From positions 372,001-436,000 of the forward strand of contig NZ_JAJDOP010000001.1 of assembly GCF_020595095.1 (NCBI RefSeq): a DNA stretch of 64,000 nucleotides. Reading direction: 5' to 3'. Below the pieces are notes generated by a model, which was not told the DNA's origin, did not search any database, and worked only from the letters and a program-made list of their open reading frames with translations. The position numbers were made by a program, and so were the translations under genes. Below are positions 1 to 8,634 of this stretch, in pieces. The DNA comes from Microvirga rosea. GTDB lineage: Bacteria; Pseudomonadota; Alphaproteobacteria; Rhizobiales; Beijerinckiaceae. The stretch's first letter is position 1. Each line of letters starts with the position of its first letter.

Positions 1-98
1 ACGAAGACGTTGAGAAAGCGGGGCGCCACGATCGACGCGACGCCGAGGATCAGGGCCAGGAGGGGCAGGATGTTCTTGAGGCTGAAGGACAGGGTCAT
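1..98 (-). CDS. Small membrane protein, DUF3096-like (partial)
   Basis: The 5' part of a leftward gene that runs off the window edge. The 32 visible residues begin MTLSFSLKNILPLLALILGV, a hydrophobic stretch followed by a basic turn (APRFLN). This matches the short DUF3096 membrane proteins (about 50 residues) as I remember them. GGAG lies just upstream of the ATG on the minus strand, which supports the start. Function is unknown; family assignment is from pattern only. Confidence 0.55.
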   Translation of the reverse strand, partial: MTLSFSLKNILPLLALILGVASIVAPRFLNVF

Positions 99-132
99 GG
101 AATCTCCGGTTGATGGTGGCGCGACGGGCTGA

Positions 133-666
133 CTACTCGACCTTCTCGTTCGGGTAGACGCCCCAGAGCTTGTCCTGACGGACATAGCCGTCGACGTCGC
201 GGGCCCGCTCCATGACGATCACGACCCGGCACCAGGTGCCGTCGCAGCCCTTGATGTTGGTGATCACGCCGGGCTGCAGCTGAGCGACGACGCCGCTTTT
301 GTCACTCGGGCCGTCGAGAATGGGGATCGGCGGAACCGCTCCCTTGGCCCAGGGCATCACGAGCGCCGTGCGCCGCCCGGACAGGAGAGAGTGCAGCACC
401 CAGCCTTCCGTCCCTTCCGAATCGCGGATCCGCCGCCAGGTCTCGTATTCGGCGATGATCTCGACCGGCAGGCCGGCTCGCTGAAAGACCCAGGCGGTGC
501 GATGATCCTTGGACGGGCCCTCCCGCAGGTTCACCCGGTCCGTCTTGAGGCTCACATAGCGCGGAACCGGAAGGCCGGTGCCGAGGCGCCCGCCGGGAGG
601 CTGCTGCGCGAGAGCGGGCGGGACGCTGAAGACCATGAGGGCAAGAAGGAGCAGGATCCTGCGCAT
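133..666 (-). CDS. Secreted tandem SH3-domain protein
   Basis: 177 residues. Residues 1-20 are a Sec signal peptide (MRRILLLLALMVFSVPPALA). Two bacterial SH3-like modules follow. The first (about 38-96) has the typical VNLREGPS motif and a GWVLHSLL edge strand; the second (about 112-168) has PILDGPSDKSG and GYVRQDKLWG. This layout is that of the SH3_4/DUF1058 proteins common in Hyphomicrobiales, presumed periplasmic binding modules of unknown ligand. It is divergent from the dehydrogenase gene on the right and followed by the DUF3096-like gene. Confidence 0.8.
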   Translation of the reverse strand: MRRILLLLALMVFSVPPALAQQPPGGRLGTGLPVPRYVSLKTDRVNLREGPSKDHRTAWVFQRAGLPVEIIAEYETWRRIRDSEGTEGWVLHSLLSGRRTALVMPWAKGAVPPIPILDGPSDKSGVVAQLQPGVITNIKGCDGTWCRVVIVMERARDVDGYVRQDKLWGVYPNEKVE

Positions 667-829
667 GTTTCCTCGTGTCGGGTTTGTCTCGGGTCGCGCC
701 TCTGGTAGAGAAGCTTGGCGAGGGCCGCCACGCGGCGGCTCGTCGCCTTAGTGGCTGAAACAGGGTTAAGGGAGCGTGAAAACGCGCCCGGATCCGGCGA
801 TTTTTCGAGCGCGGGGGCTTTGCAGGCCG

Positions 830-1822
830 ATGAAAAAGAGACCAGTCGTCGTCGTCACCCGCCGGTTGCCCGACGTGATCGAGACGCGGATGCGCGAACT
901 CTTCGACACCCGGCTCAATCTCGAGGACGAGCCCCTGTCCCGCGAGGCCCTCGCGGAAGCGATGGCAAGCGCGGACGTCCTGGTGCCGACCGTGACGGAC
1001 GAGATCGACGCGGCCCTGCTCGACCGGGCCGGTCCCAACCTCAAGCTCATCGCGAATTTCGGCAACGGTGTCGACAACATCGACGTTCAGGCCGCGGTCG
1101 CGAAGGGGATGACCGTCACCAACACGCCGGGCGTTCTCACGGAGGACACCGCCGACATGACCATGGCGCTGATCCTCGCGGTGGCCCGGCGTATTCCCGA
1201 AGGAGCGCGGGTCATTCCGGAGGGCAAGTGGGAAGGCTGGTCCCCCACGTGGATGCTCGGGCGCCGGATCACGGGAAAGCGCCTGGGGATCGTCGGCATG
1301 GGCCGAATCGGGCAGGCCCTGGCGCGCCGGGCCAAGGCCTTCGGGTTGTCGATCCATTATCACAACCGCCGGCACGTGGCCCCCAAGATCGAGGCGGAAC
1401 TCGAGGCGACCTACTGGGAATCCCTCGATCAGATGCTGGCCCGCATGGACATCGTGTCGGTCAATTGCCCGCACACCCCGGCCACCTATCACCTCCTGTC
1501 CGCCCGCCGCCTCAAGCTGATGCGGCCCGACGCGATCCTGGTGAACACGGCGCGCGGCGAGGTCATCGACGAAGGGGCGCTCACCCGCCTCATCGAGGCC
1601 GGCGCGATCGCGGGGGCGGGCCTCGACGTGTTCGAGGAGGAGCCGGCGGTCAATCCACGCCTCGTCCGCCTCGCCAAGCAGGGCAAAGTCGTGCTGATGC
1701 CCCATATGGGCTCGGCGACCCACGAGGGGCGCATCGCGATGGGCGAGAAGGTCATCGTCAACATCCGGTCCTTCATCGACGGCCACAAGCCGCCGGACCG
1801 GGTGCTCCCGAGCATGCTGTAA
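830..1822 (+). CDS. D-2-hydroxyacid dehydrogenase (glyoxylate/hydroxypyruvate reductase-like)
   Basis: 330 residues from MKKRPVVVVTRR. An upstream in-frame ATG at 776 would add 18 residues that do not look like the family, so 830 is preferred. It is an NAD(P)-dependent reductase of the D-isomer 2-hydroxyacid dehydrogenase family. The Rossmann motif GMGRIG is at 156-161. Catalytic Arg242 (TARGEVIDE), Glu271 (VFEEEP) and His292 (MPHMGSATHEG) are all present. Length and motifs fit D-glycerate dehydrogenase/glyoxylate reductase; exact substrate is not determinable. Convergent with the amine oxidase, only 7 bp apart. Confidence 0.9.
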   Translation: MKKRPVVVVTRRLPDVIETRMRELFDTRLNLEDEPLSREALAEAMASADVLVPTVTDEIDAALLDRAGPNLKLIANFGNGVDNIDVQAAVAKGMTVTNTPGVLTEDTADMTMALILAVARRIPEGARVIPEGKWEGWSPTWMLGRRITGKRLGIVGMGRIGQALARRAKAFGLSIHYHNRRHVAPKIEAELEATYWESLDQMLARMDIVSVNCPHTPATYHLLSARRLKLMRPDAILVNTARGEVIDEGALTRLIEAGAIAGAGLDVFEEEPAVNPRLVRLAKQGKVVLMPHMGSATHEGRIAMGEKVIVNIRSFIDGHKPPDRVLPSML

Positions 1823-1829
1823 GGCGCCC

Positions 1830-3089
1830 TCAGGCAAAGCGGGAGGCAATCTCCTTCGCGGCCCGGTCTCCTTCTTCCCACGCGCCGCCGACCGTTCCCC
1901 ATTGGGCCCGGGACAGGGCTTCGCCGGCAAACCAGATCCGCCCATCGACCGGCTCCTTGAGCCGGTCCCGGATCGACACGAGTCCCGGCGGCACCACGGC
2001 CCACGATGCACGCGACCACGGATCGTGCCGCCAAGCGGTGCTGCGGCAGACGCTCAGGCGGCTTAAGGCGCGATGCCCGAAATGCGCCGCCAGAACCGCC
2101 CGCGCATACCGGCCCGGCGCGTCGGGATCGCGGTTGTCGAACCGGGAGGCGGTCGGCAGGTCGAGCTCGAAGAGGTGAAAGGGAGTGTCGTCGACCCGGG
2201 TCAGAAGGCCGGGCGGCTCTTCCCGTTCGCCGAGGAGGCCCGCCAGCCGGTCCGGACCGCGAAAGGGAGCATCGGGCCAATGCAGGACCACATGCTCGTA
2301 CACGCCCTGCGTAAAGCCATGGATCGCCTCCCGCACGGGGACAGGCAGGTCCGGGGTGAAGCGCACATCCTCCCGCTGCAGCACGAGCATCGGCACGGTC
2401 AGGATCACGGCCCTGGCGCGCAGGACCCCCGCCTCCGTGTCGAGCCGTACGCCTTGTCCCGACCAATCGACCGCACGGACGGGAGTGCGCAGCCGGATCG
2501 GCAAATCGGCTCCGAGCCGTGACACATAGGCACCGAGGCCGCCATGGATGAAAAAATTGTCCCCATAGGCCATGTCCGGAACATCGTGCAGACTCACCTC
2601 GTCGAAGGGTCTTCCCGAGACGAGACCTTCCGTTGCAACGACGCGGCGCCCGAAAGGCCCCATGGGTGGAAGCACGCTTGCCGCGGGCCGATCCGGCCCC
2701 TTCATGGCGCGCGCGATGGCCGCGTCCGAGAGGGCGAAGGCGCGGCTCGAGGAGTCCCGCTCCGCTCGCGTCGCCGCTCGCCCATGGATGATGAGATGAC
2801 GCTCCCCCGGCGCCTGGCGCAGGCGCTCGCCCCTCGCACGCCCGAGACGCACGAGCGGATTGATTGGTCCGTTATGCAGCCAATGGGCTCCAAGATCGAC
2901 AGGATGTCCCCGGAGCGGCACCGTGTAGGCCCGTCCGCCGATCCGGCCGCGGGCCTCCAGGACCGCAACGCTCAACCCCGCCCCGATCAGCCGCCGCGCG
3001 GCTCCGATGCCCGCGGCGCCGGCCCCCACAACCGCCACATCGACCTCTGCGGCGGGTTCACTGACATTGCTGGCACGCCCTGACGGCAT
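1830..3089 (-). CDS. FAD-dependent flavin amine oxidase
   Basis: 419 residues. The start at 3089 is set by GGAGGAAACG directly before ATG; an upstream in-frame ATG at 3128 lacks this. The N-terminal dinucleotide-binding motif GAGAAG (22-27) is followed by Glu45 and the RIGGRAYT signature. The C-terminus has the FAD-closing motif IWFAGEALSRAQWGTVGGAW. This is the monoamine oxidase/polyamine oxidase fold, catalysing FAD-dependent oxidation of an amine. No signal peptide is visible, so it is presumably cytoplasmic. Substrate unknown. Confidence 0.88.
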   Translation of the reverse strand: MPSGRASNVSEPAAEVDVAVVGAGAAGIGAARRLIGAGLSVAVLEARGRIGGRAYTVPLRGHPVDLGAHWLHNGPINPLVRLGRARGERLRQAPGERHLIIHGRAATRAERDSSSRAFALSDAAIARAMKGPDRPAASVLPPMGPFGRRVVATEGLVSGRPFDEVSLHDVPDMAYGDNFFIHGGLGAYVSRLGADLPIRLRTPVRAVDWSGQGVRLDTEAGVLRARAVILTVPMLVLQREDVRFTPDLPVPVREAIHGFTQGVYEHVVLHWPDAPFRGPDRLAGLLGEREEPPGLLTRVDDTPFHLFELDLPTASRFDNRDPDAPGRYARAVLAAHFGHRALSRLSVCRSTAWRHDPWSRASWAVVPPGLVSIRDRLKEPVDGRIWFAGEALSRAQWGTVGGAWEEGDRAAKEIASRFA

Positions 3090-3161
3090 CGTTTCCTCCA
3101 CCCCTCGTCTTGCGAAGGGTCCGTTCATAAGTAAAGTCCGCCCCGCCTTTCAGGAGAGTTC

Positions 3162-3212
3162 ATGACCGATCCGCTTGCTGTTCTGCCGCCCCGGACGACC
3201 GTCTCATGCTGA
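3162..3212 (+). CDS. Possible leader peptide overlapping the EI24 gene
   Basis: A 16-codon reading frame (MTDPLAVLPPRTTVSC) has a good ribosome site (AGGAGAGTTC before ATG). It ends at 3212, overlapping the next gene's ATG at 3206 in another frame. The next gene has no obvious ribosome site of its own, so the leader could couple translation. It may equally be a chance frame. Confidence 0.3.
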   Translation: MTDPLAVLPPRTTVSC

Positions 3213-3937
3213 CGTCTTCGGTTCTTGCCGCCGCCCGCGACGTGTTCTCGCCGCCGCTGCGGCGCATTCTGTGGAAATCCCTGGCGCTGACGGTCCTGCT
3301 CCTGGCCCTCGTCTGGGCCGGCCTGACATCCCTGATCGGCCTGGTGCTTCAGGACCATCCCCTGAGCACCGATTATCCGATCATCGACGGCATCGCGTCG
3401 TTTCTCGCGGGGGCGGGAATCTTCATCGGGCTGGCCTACCTGCTGCCACCGGTATCCGCGATCGTCGCAGGTTATTTTCTCGACGATGTGGCCGAGGTGG
3501 TGGAGTCCCGATCCTATCCGGCCGATCGACCGGGCCAGGCCCTTCCCCTGGGAAAGGCTCTCCTTTACGGCCTTCGCTTCGCCGGCCTCTCGCTCCTTGT
3601 GAACCTGATCGCCCTGCTGCTGTTTTTCATCCCGGGGCCGAACATCATCGTGTTCTTCGCCGTCAACGCCTATCTGCTCGGGCGCGAATATTTCGAACTC
3701 GCGGCCGGACGCTTCTGGCCGCCGGAGGACGTCGCCCGTATCCGGGTGTCGCACCGGATGACGGTGCTGGCGGGCGGCGCCGTTCTCGCCGCCCTTGTTC
3801 TGGTGCCGGTGGTGAACCTTCTCATCCCGATCTTCGGGGCTGCGATGATGGTTCACCTGCACAAGCGCTTAATGGTTCGGCGTCTCGCCGCGGGACACGG
3901 GGCCGAGCGTCTGGACGCCGGGAGCCGGCCCTTCTGA
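3206..3937 (+). CDS. EI24/CysZ-like integral membrane protein
   Basis: 243 residues with about four hydrophobic spans: roughly 27-52, 66-92, 132-160 (containing the FFIPGPNIIVFF block) and 192-215. The LLPPVSAIVAGYFLDDVAEVVE and AYLLGREYFELAA motifs are characteristic of the EI24 (DUF540) family, to which the sulfate transporter CysZ belongs. Alphaproteobacterial members are not known to transport sulfate, so function is open. Start taken at 3206 because there is no upstream in-frame start; translation may be coupled to the small frame at 3162. Convergent with the NDUFA9-like gene. Confidence 0.8.
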   Translation: MLTSSVLAAARDVFSPPLRRILWKSLALTVLLLALVWAGLTSLIGLVLQDHPLSTDYPIIDGIASFLAGAGIFIGLAYLLPPVSAIVAGYFLDDVAEVVESRSYPADRPGQALPLGKALLYGLRFAGLSLLVNLIALLLFFIPGPNIIVFFAVNAYLLGREYFELAAGRFWPPEDVARIRVSHRMTVLAGGAVLAALVLVPVVNLLIPIFGAAMMVHLHKRLMVRRLAAGHGAERLDAGSRPF

Positions 3938-4969
3938 TTCGGCGCGCAGGAGATCCGGCGCGGGGGCCGGCACCGTGTTGCGCTGGAGGTCGAACTGGCC
4001 GGTCTTGCGGAAGCGCACGAGATAGGACGGCACGATCGCCTCGAAGGAGGCCGGAAGAATTCCGATATCCTCGAGCGTACGGCCTTCACGCCGGGCCGCC
4101 TCGGAGACCACGTTGTCGGTTTCGAGCAGGATGGCCTGATCGCGGGTCATCGCGAAAGCTTCCGGCAACAGGCCGAGGGAGACCCAGTCGAGGAAGCCGA
4201 GGACCGTTCCCTGCGCCCGGGCCACGGGCGCGGGCAGGGGCAGGATGAGGCTCTTGCGCTCGGTGACATCCAGCACGTACTGGACGAGCTCCCGGAACGT
4301 GCGGGTTTCCGGTCCGGCGCATTCATAGATCTTGCCGCCTTCGACCTTGCCGTCCACCGCGCGGGCGATGGCTTCCGCAACGTCCGCCGCATAAACCGGC
4401 TGCATGCGGGTATCGGCTCCGGCCAGGGGCAGCACGGGGAGCATGCGGGCGAGTCCTGCGAAACGGGTGAAGAATCCGTCGCCGGGGCCGAACATCAGCG
4501 ATGGCCGGAAGATCACCGCATGGGGCCGTGCCTGGAGCAGGGCCGCCTCCCCGGCGGCCTTGGAGCGCGCATAGGCCGATTCGGAGTTCGCATCGGCCCC
4601 GAGAGCCGACACATGAACGATGTTGGCGTTGGCCGGCGCGAGCTCGGCGATCAGCCTTGGGCCTTCTGTCTGGATCAGGTCGAAGCGCTGGCGGCTGTCT
4701 TCCTTGAGGATTCCCACCAGGTTGATGACGTGATCCGCCCCCGCCAGCGCATGGGCGACCGAGTCGCGATGCCGCAGGTTGGCCTGGACGGCATGGATCT
4801 GACCGACCATGCCCTGAGGCAGGAAATTCGCCCGATTCGGCTGGCGGGTTGCGATCCTGATGCGATAGCCGCGCTTGGCCAGCGCGCTGACCACGTAACG
4901 GCCGAGAAATCCGGAGCCGCCGAAAATCGTCACGAGCTGCTGCGCAGGCGTACGAAGCGGGCCGATCAT
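3869..4969 (-). CDS. Complex I NDUFA9-like NAD-dependent epimerase
   Basis: 366 residues from MIGPLRTPAQ, chosen because AGGAGGCTTTCC precedes this ATG. Atypical SDR fold: the nucleotide motif FGGSGFLG at 16-23, NAD-binding VNLVGILKED and the active-site-like YARSKAAGE. Sequence pattern and length match the NDUFA9 family found in alphaproteobacteria, where it is linked to complex I or quinone biosynthesis. The reading frame overlaps the end of the EI24 gene on the other strand (3869-3937), so the two convergent genes share 69 bp. Confidence 0.85.
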   Translation of the reverse strand: MIGPLRTPAQQLVTIFGGSGFLGRYVVSALAKRGYRIRIATRQPNRANFLPQGMVGQIHAVQANLRHRDSVAHALAGADHVINLVGILKEDSRQRFDLIQTEGPRLIAELAPANANIVHVSALGADANSESAYARSKAAGEAALLQARPHAVIFRPSLMFGPGDGFFTRFAGLARMLPVLPLAGADTRMQPVYAADVAEAIARAVDGKVEGGKIYECAGPETRTFRELVQYVLDVTERKSLILPLPAPVARAQGTVLGFLDWVSLGLLPEAFAMTRDQAILLETDNVVSEAARREGRTLEDIGILPASFEAIVPSYLVRFRKTGQFDLQRNTVPAPAPDLLRAESEGPAPGVQTLGPVSRGETPNH

Positions 4970-5180
4970 GGAAAGCCTCCTGTCCTCATGGACGTGGAAG
5001 AGGGCCTGCCGGCTCTTGCACGAGCTGGGCCGACGGACCGCGGAATGGAACCTGGCAACGTCTCTAGTCAAACCCCGGACCCCTGTGAAGAGGCGCGGAG
5101 CACCCGAATGCAAAAAGGATGCCTTTGGGCGATTGACGCGCCGCCCGCATGGCCTTAAACGAGGCTCGCCGTTAAGGCAT

Positions 5181-5265
5181 GCCCAGGTGGCGGAATTGGT
5201 AGACGCACTGCTTTCAGGTAGCAGCGGGTAACACCGTGGAGGTTCGAGTCCTCTCCTGGGCACCA
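5181..5265 (+). tRNA. tRNA-Leu (CAG)
   Basis: 85 nt including an encoded 3' CCA. The acceptor stem GCCCAGG pairs with CCTGGGC. The D-arm is GGAATTGGTAGACGC and the anticodon loop TTCAGGT gives CAG, reading CUG. A class II long variable arm (GCGGGTAACACCGT) and TpsiC arm GGTTCGAGTCC are present. The variable arm and anticodon both identify leucine. It sits directly upstream of an integrase remnant, a classic island insertion site. Confidence 0.97.
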
Positions 5266-5283
5266 AACCACTCTTAAGTGGTT
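5266..5283 (+). repeat. Hairpin after tRNA-Leu
   Basis: Inverted repeat AACCACT-CTTA-AGTGGTT immediately after the CCA end. It could help end or process the tRNA transcript, although no long T tract follows. It also lies at the position where an integrase att core would be expected. Confidence 0.5.
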
Positions 5284-5351
5284 GATCCGCAAACGAATCC
5301 AGGTAAATCAAGGCTGGGAGACTGCCCGAGTGGTACAAACGGGTGGTACAA

Positions 5352-6241
5352 ATGGCCCTTTCGATGTCGCGTCCCTGGAAGCATCCCAAGACCGGAATCT
5401 ACTGGCTTCGCAGAGGCGTCCCTGACGACCTCCGAGCCATCATCGGCAAGCGGGAAATCAAACTCAGTCTCAAGACCAAAGATCCTGAGAAGGCGAAGCA
5501 GGAGCACCTCAAAGCTCTGACCGAGCTGGAGGAGCAGTGGAAGAACCTGCGCGCCGGCTCCAAATCCCTTTCCGAGCGGGAGGCTCATGAGCTGGCCTGG
5601 GCGGTTCACGATACTTGGCTGACTGCCTACCGGGACAATCCGAGCCAGCAGACCTCTTGCAACACCGACATCGGCGGCGACCTCTGGAAGCCCTCATCCT
5701 TTGACCTCGGTACGCCCCTCGAAGTGCGCCTGATGGGCGACCCAGCACGGGGCGCGCACCGCGCCCATGAGTTTCTGTGCCGGGAAGAAGCCAGCGCCCT
5801 TGCTCAAGCACGAGGCCTGATCCTGGATGAGCAGAGCCAGGAGCGTTTGGCGAAGGCCATCGGTGCGGCCATCCAGAGGCCCTGCCTCACGCTCGCGCAG
5901 TTCGCCAAGGGCGACTACGGGCAGGGCGCTTTCGTTCCTGCATCGAATGTGCCGATCATCATTCCCTCGGCATCGCCTCGTGGCGCCCATAAGCTCGTCA
6001 GCTTCGATGACCTCGTGAAAGGCCGGTCCGCCGAAAAGCGCCCTGCCGAAAAGACCGTCTATGAATGGAAGCGGGTGCTCAAGGAGTTGAAGGCGTTCCT
6101 CAAGCATAACGATGCTACCCGGATCACCGCGCAGGATCTGGTGATCTGGAAGAACACCCTCATCGCGGCGAACCTTCGACCCAAGACGATCCGGGACGCG
6201 AAGCTCGCACCCGTGCGATTGCTATGGGGATCGCTTCGGTT
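5352..6241 (+). pseudogene. Truncated tyrosine recombinase (phage/island integrase)
   Basis: The readable product starts MALSMSRPWKHPKTGIYWL, the N-terminal signature of rhizobial tRNA-associated integrases (DUF6538-type start). It continues through a SAM-like core-binding domain ending near TIRDAKLAPVR. Homology then stops; the remaining codons are the antisense of the neighbouring dehydrogenase gene's 3' end. The catalytic domain with the Arg-His-Arg-Tyr residues is absent, so it cannot act as a recombinase. The break falls between about 6,215 and 6,241. An in-frame GTG at 5343 is an alternative start. Its position beside tRNA-Leu points to an old integrated element whose right part was deleted or rearranged. 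Confidence 0.85.
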
Positions 6242-7384
6242 TCAGGGAATGAACACGGAGCGGACGCAACCGTCTTCCTTGTGCTTGAACATGGCGTAGC
6301 CATGCGGTGCATCTTCGAGCGAGAAACGATGCGTCGCCAGGAACGACGGGTTCAGCTCTCCCTTCTGAGCATGGTCGAGCAGGCGGTCCATGTAGGCTTG
6401 CCCATGCTGCTGAGCCGTGCGCACCGTCAGGCCCTTGTTCATGATGGCTCCGATTGGAAACTTGTCCATCACGCCGTAGACGCCCAGGATCGAAAGTGTT
6501 CCCCCCTTGCGACAGGCCAGGATTGCCTCGCTTAGCGCCTGGCCGCGATCCGTGTGCATGTACATGAGCTGCTTGGCACGATCGTAGGCGTATTGCAGAC
6601 CGGTGCCGTGCGCCTCCATGCCGACGGCGTCGATGCAGGCGTCAGGGCCCCGGCCGCCTGTCATTTCCTTGAGCATCTCCAGGACACTGTCGACCTCCTC
6701 GTAGTTGATGGTTTCGGAGCCGACATGCTCGCGCGCCATCTGCAACCGCTCAGGCAAGCGGTCGATGCCAATCACCCGCTCGGCCCCCATCAGGAAGGCG
6801 CTCTTCTGGGCCATCAGGCCGACGCCGCCGGGCTGAATGTTGCAGAAATCCGCCCCCATGTAGCCGGTCGGAGCGGCATCGGAGAGAAACAGCACCTGCT
6901 CGTCCGGCAGACCATCCGGCACCTTGAAGCAATCGTTGTCGGCAAACGGCACACGCACATATTGGGCGTGCGCTCCGGCATAGCCGCCGAACGCGTGGGT
7001 ATAGCCGTAGATGCCGGCGGTCGGATAGCCGAAGATGGGCTCCTGCAGCTCGGGCTTGGGATGGGTGTTGTCGCACAGCGAATAAAGTTTGTTCTTGCAG
7101 TACCAGCACTGGCCGCAGGTGATGAAGGACGGCACCACCACCCGATCCCCCTTCTTGACCTTCTTCACCTCAGGTCCGACGTCCTCGACCACGCCCATGA
7201 ACTCGTGACCGATCACGTCACCGGCCTTCATGGTCGGGATGTAGCCGTCGATGAAGTGCAGGTCCGAGCCGCAGGTGGTCGACATGGTGACCCGCAGGAT
7301 GCAGTCACGCGGATTGACGATCTCGGGATCCTTGACGGTCTCGACACGCAGGTCGTTGACGCCGTTCCAGATGAGCGCACGCAT
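6242..7384 (-). CDS. Zinc-dependent alcohol dehydrogenase
   Basis: 380 residues, medium-chain dehydrogenase family. Catalytic zinc ligands are Cys38 (TTCGSDLH) and His60-Glu61 (GHEF). The structural zinc site is Cys90, 93, 96 and 104. The glycine motif usually written GxGPVG is altered to QPGGVGLMAQKSA, so the cofactor region is somewhat unusual. GAGGAGG precedes the ATG. It lies 14 bp downstream of the SRPBCC gene on the same strand and is probably cotranscribed with it. The 3' end abuts the integrase break. Substrate is not predictable; this subfamily is often annotated as formaldehyde-dehydrogenase-like. Confidence 0.85.
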   Translation of the reverse strand: MRALIWNGVNDLRVETVKDPEIVNPRDCILRVTMSTTCGSDLHFIDGYIPTMKAGDVIGHEFMGVVEDVGPEVKKVKKGDRVVVPSFITCGQCWYCKNKLYSLCDNTHPKPELQEPIFGYPTAGIYGYTHAFGGYAGAHAQYVRVPFADNDCFKVPDGLPDEQVLFLSDAAPTGYMGADFCNIQPGGVGLMAQKSAFLMGAERVIGIDRLPERLQMAREHVGSETINYEEVDSVLEMLKEMTGGRGPDACIDAVGMEAHGTGLQYAYDRAKQLMYMHTDRGQALSEAILACRKGGTLSILGVYGVMDKFPIGAIMNKGLTVRTAQQHGQAYMDRLLDHAQKGELNPSFLATHRFSLEDAPHGYAMFKHKEDGCVRSVFIP

Positions 7385-7398
7385 GAGAAGCCTCCTCG

Positions 7399-8142
7399 TC
7401 AGCGAGGGTCGGGCCGAGCCGCCGGCTGGCGCTCGGTGGTCGGGATCTCGCCGGTCTGGACGAGGGCCTTGAAGTAGTGCAGCGACTTGCTCGCAAGCGC
7501 GGCCGGTACCGTATTGCCCAGCATCTGGGTGGCGATCCGGCCGAGCATGCCACCGGGCGGATCGAGGCTGGCCCGCAGGACCACCACCGTGCCGCGGTTG
7601 CCGGCAGCAGGGCGGAAGCGCACGGACGCTTCCCGGATCAGAGCGCGCTCGCCTTGTGCCTCCCAGCGCATGAACTCGCCCGGCTGGTCATCGGCCAAGC
7701 GCATGTCCCAAGAGCCAAGATCGGGTCCGGCGCTCCAGCGTGTCTGCCCGTCACCCGTGGGCTGGACATCGGCAAAGGGCGCCATGATCCGCCGCAAGGT
7801 TTCCGGATCGCGCCAGCGGCGGTAAAGTTCGTCCGCGGGCACGTCCTCAATCGTGATCGAGCGCTCGACCTCCGGCTCGTGCTCGGCGGCCGACCGTCGG
7901 TTCGGACCTGTCCTGGTCCGGCTCCCGGCACCGCGCATTTGGGCGTCGATCAGACCGATGGCGGCCACACCGGCAGCGGCCGCGAGGGCAAGGCCGACCA
8001 TGCCAAGGCCAGATCGGTGCCCGCGAGCATCCTGTCGCCCCTGCCGTTGACCCGGCCGGGACTGCGCGGCTCCCGTTGCTCGAGGACGCGCCGGACCATC
8101 GTTGCGGAACCGTCGGGGCCGTCCATCGTGTTGGTCCGCCAT
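7399..8142 (-). CDS. SRPBCC (polyketide cyclase/dehydrase-like) protein
   Basis: 247 residues. The first 46 residues are Arg/Gly/Gln-rich and low in complexity, then a hydrophobic segment (about 48-66, VGLALAAAAGVAAIGLI). A SRPBCC/START-like domain (about 92-230) follows, with ERSITIEDVPADELYRRWRD and the helix TVPAALASKSLHYFKALV. Proteins of this shape probably bind a hydrophobic ligand or sit at the membrane. The start is uncertain: no clear ribosome site at 8142, and Met48 is an alternative. It leads an apparent two-gene operon with the zinc dehydrogenase. Confidence 0.7.
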   Translation of the reverse strand: MADQHDGRPRRFRNDGPARPRATGAAQSRPGQRQGRQDARGHRSGLGMVGLALAAAAGVAAIGLIDAQMRGAGSRTRTGPNRRSAAEHEPEVERSITIEDVPADELYRRWRDPETLRRIMAPFADVQPTGDGQTRWSAGPDLGSWDMRLADDQPGEFMRWEAQGERALIREASVRFRPAAGNRGTVVVLRASLDPPGGMLGRIATQMLGNTVPAALASKSLHYFKALVQTGEIPTTERQPAARPDPR

Positions 8143-8634
8143 GGCACAACTCAGGGGCGTTGAGGGACTTCAGCGGCGCCCCGCCTGATGAGATCGGATT
8201 GCTGATGCAAACGATCGGCGTTCCGCGCGCCTCGTGGAGGTTAACGGTTGCAGGAGCCCATACGCATAGCGGTCGATTCCTGAGGGAAGGTACGTGGCTG
8301 CCACCGGTCCTGGTTCGGACGGATCGGCGCGCCCCTCCGCCGGATGGCCTTCCCATCGTGGCTGCCCGCTGATCGCTCCATCGCGGCAGTCCAGCAGGCG
8401 GGAGCCCTGGGGCATCGTCCGGGCTCAAGCAGCAGACTGTCCGGGCGCCAGGAGACTCGGATCCCGGAGACTCGGATCAATGCCGTCAACGGCGGCTGCG
8501 GGTTCCCGGGACGTAATTGTGCAGGCAGGGCTGGTCGGGAGGGCACGTAGCCGTAGTTCCTTTTGGCAAGCCGCCCTCACAACCGTAAAGATGTGTCGGG
8601 AGGCTGCTCATGATGGGTTTCCAAGGAGAATGAA
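8143..8634. other. Intergenic region with a short tandem repeat
   Basis: Nearly 500 bp between divergent genes, with no convincing coding region. It must hold promoters for the SRPBCC operon and the PAS regulator. The only structure I see is a tandem 15-bp repeat (GGAGACTCGGATC at 8451 and again at 8466). Confidence 0.5.

Noticed and set aside
302..2011. Long minus-strand reading frame antisense to the SH3 and hydroxyacid dehydrogenase genes
   Set aside because: Its codons are Arg/Gly/His-biased and it overlaps two well-recognised families; it is an antisense frame from the high GC content.
715..2178. 487-codon plus-strand frame over the dehydrogenase
   Set aside because: Frame-shadow of the dehydrogenase gene with Arg/Gly/Pro bias and no ribosome site.
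3125..3862. 245-codon minus-strand frame over the EI24 gene
   Set aside because: His/Gln/Arg/Asp-rich antisense shadow; the plus-strand frame has clear membrane segments.
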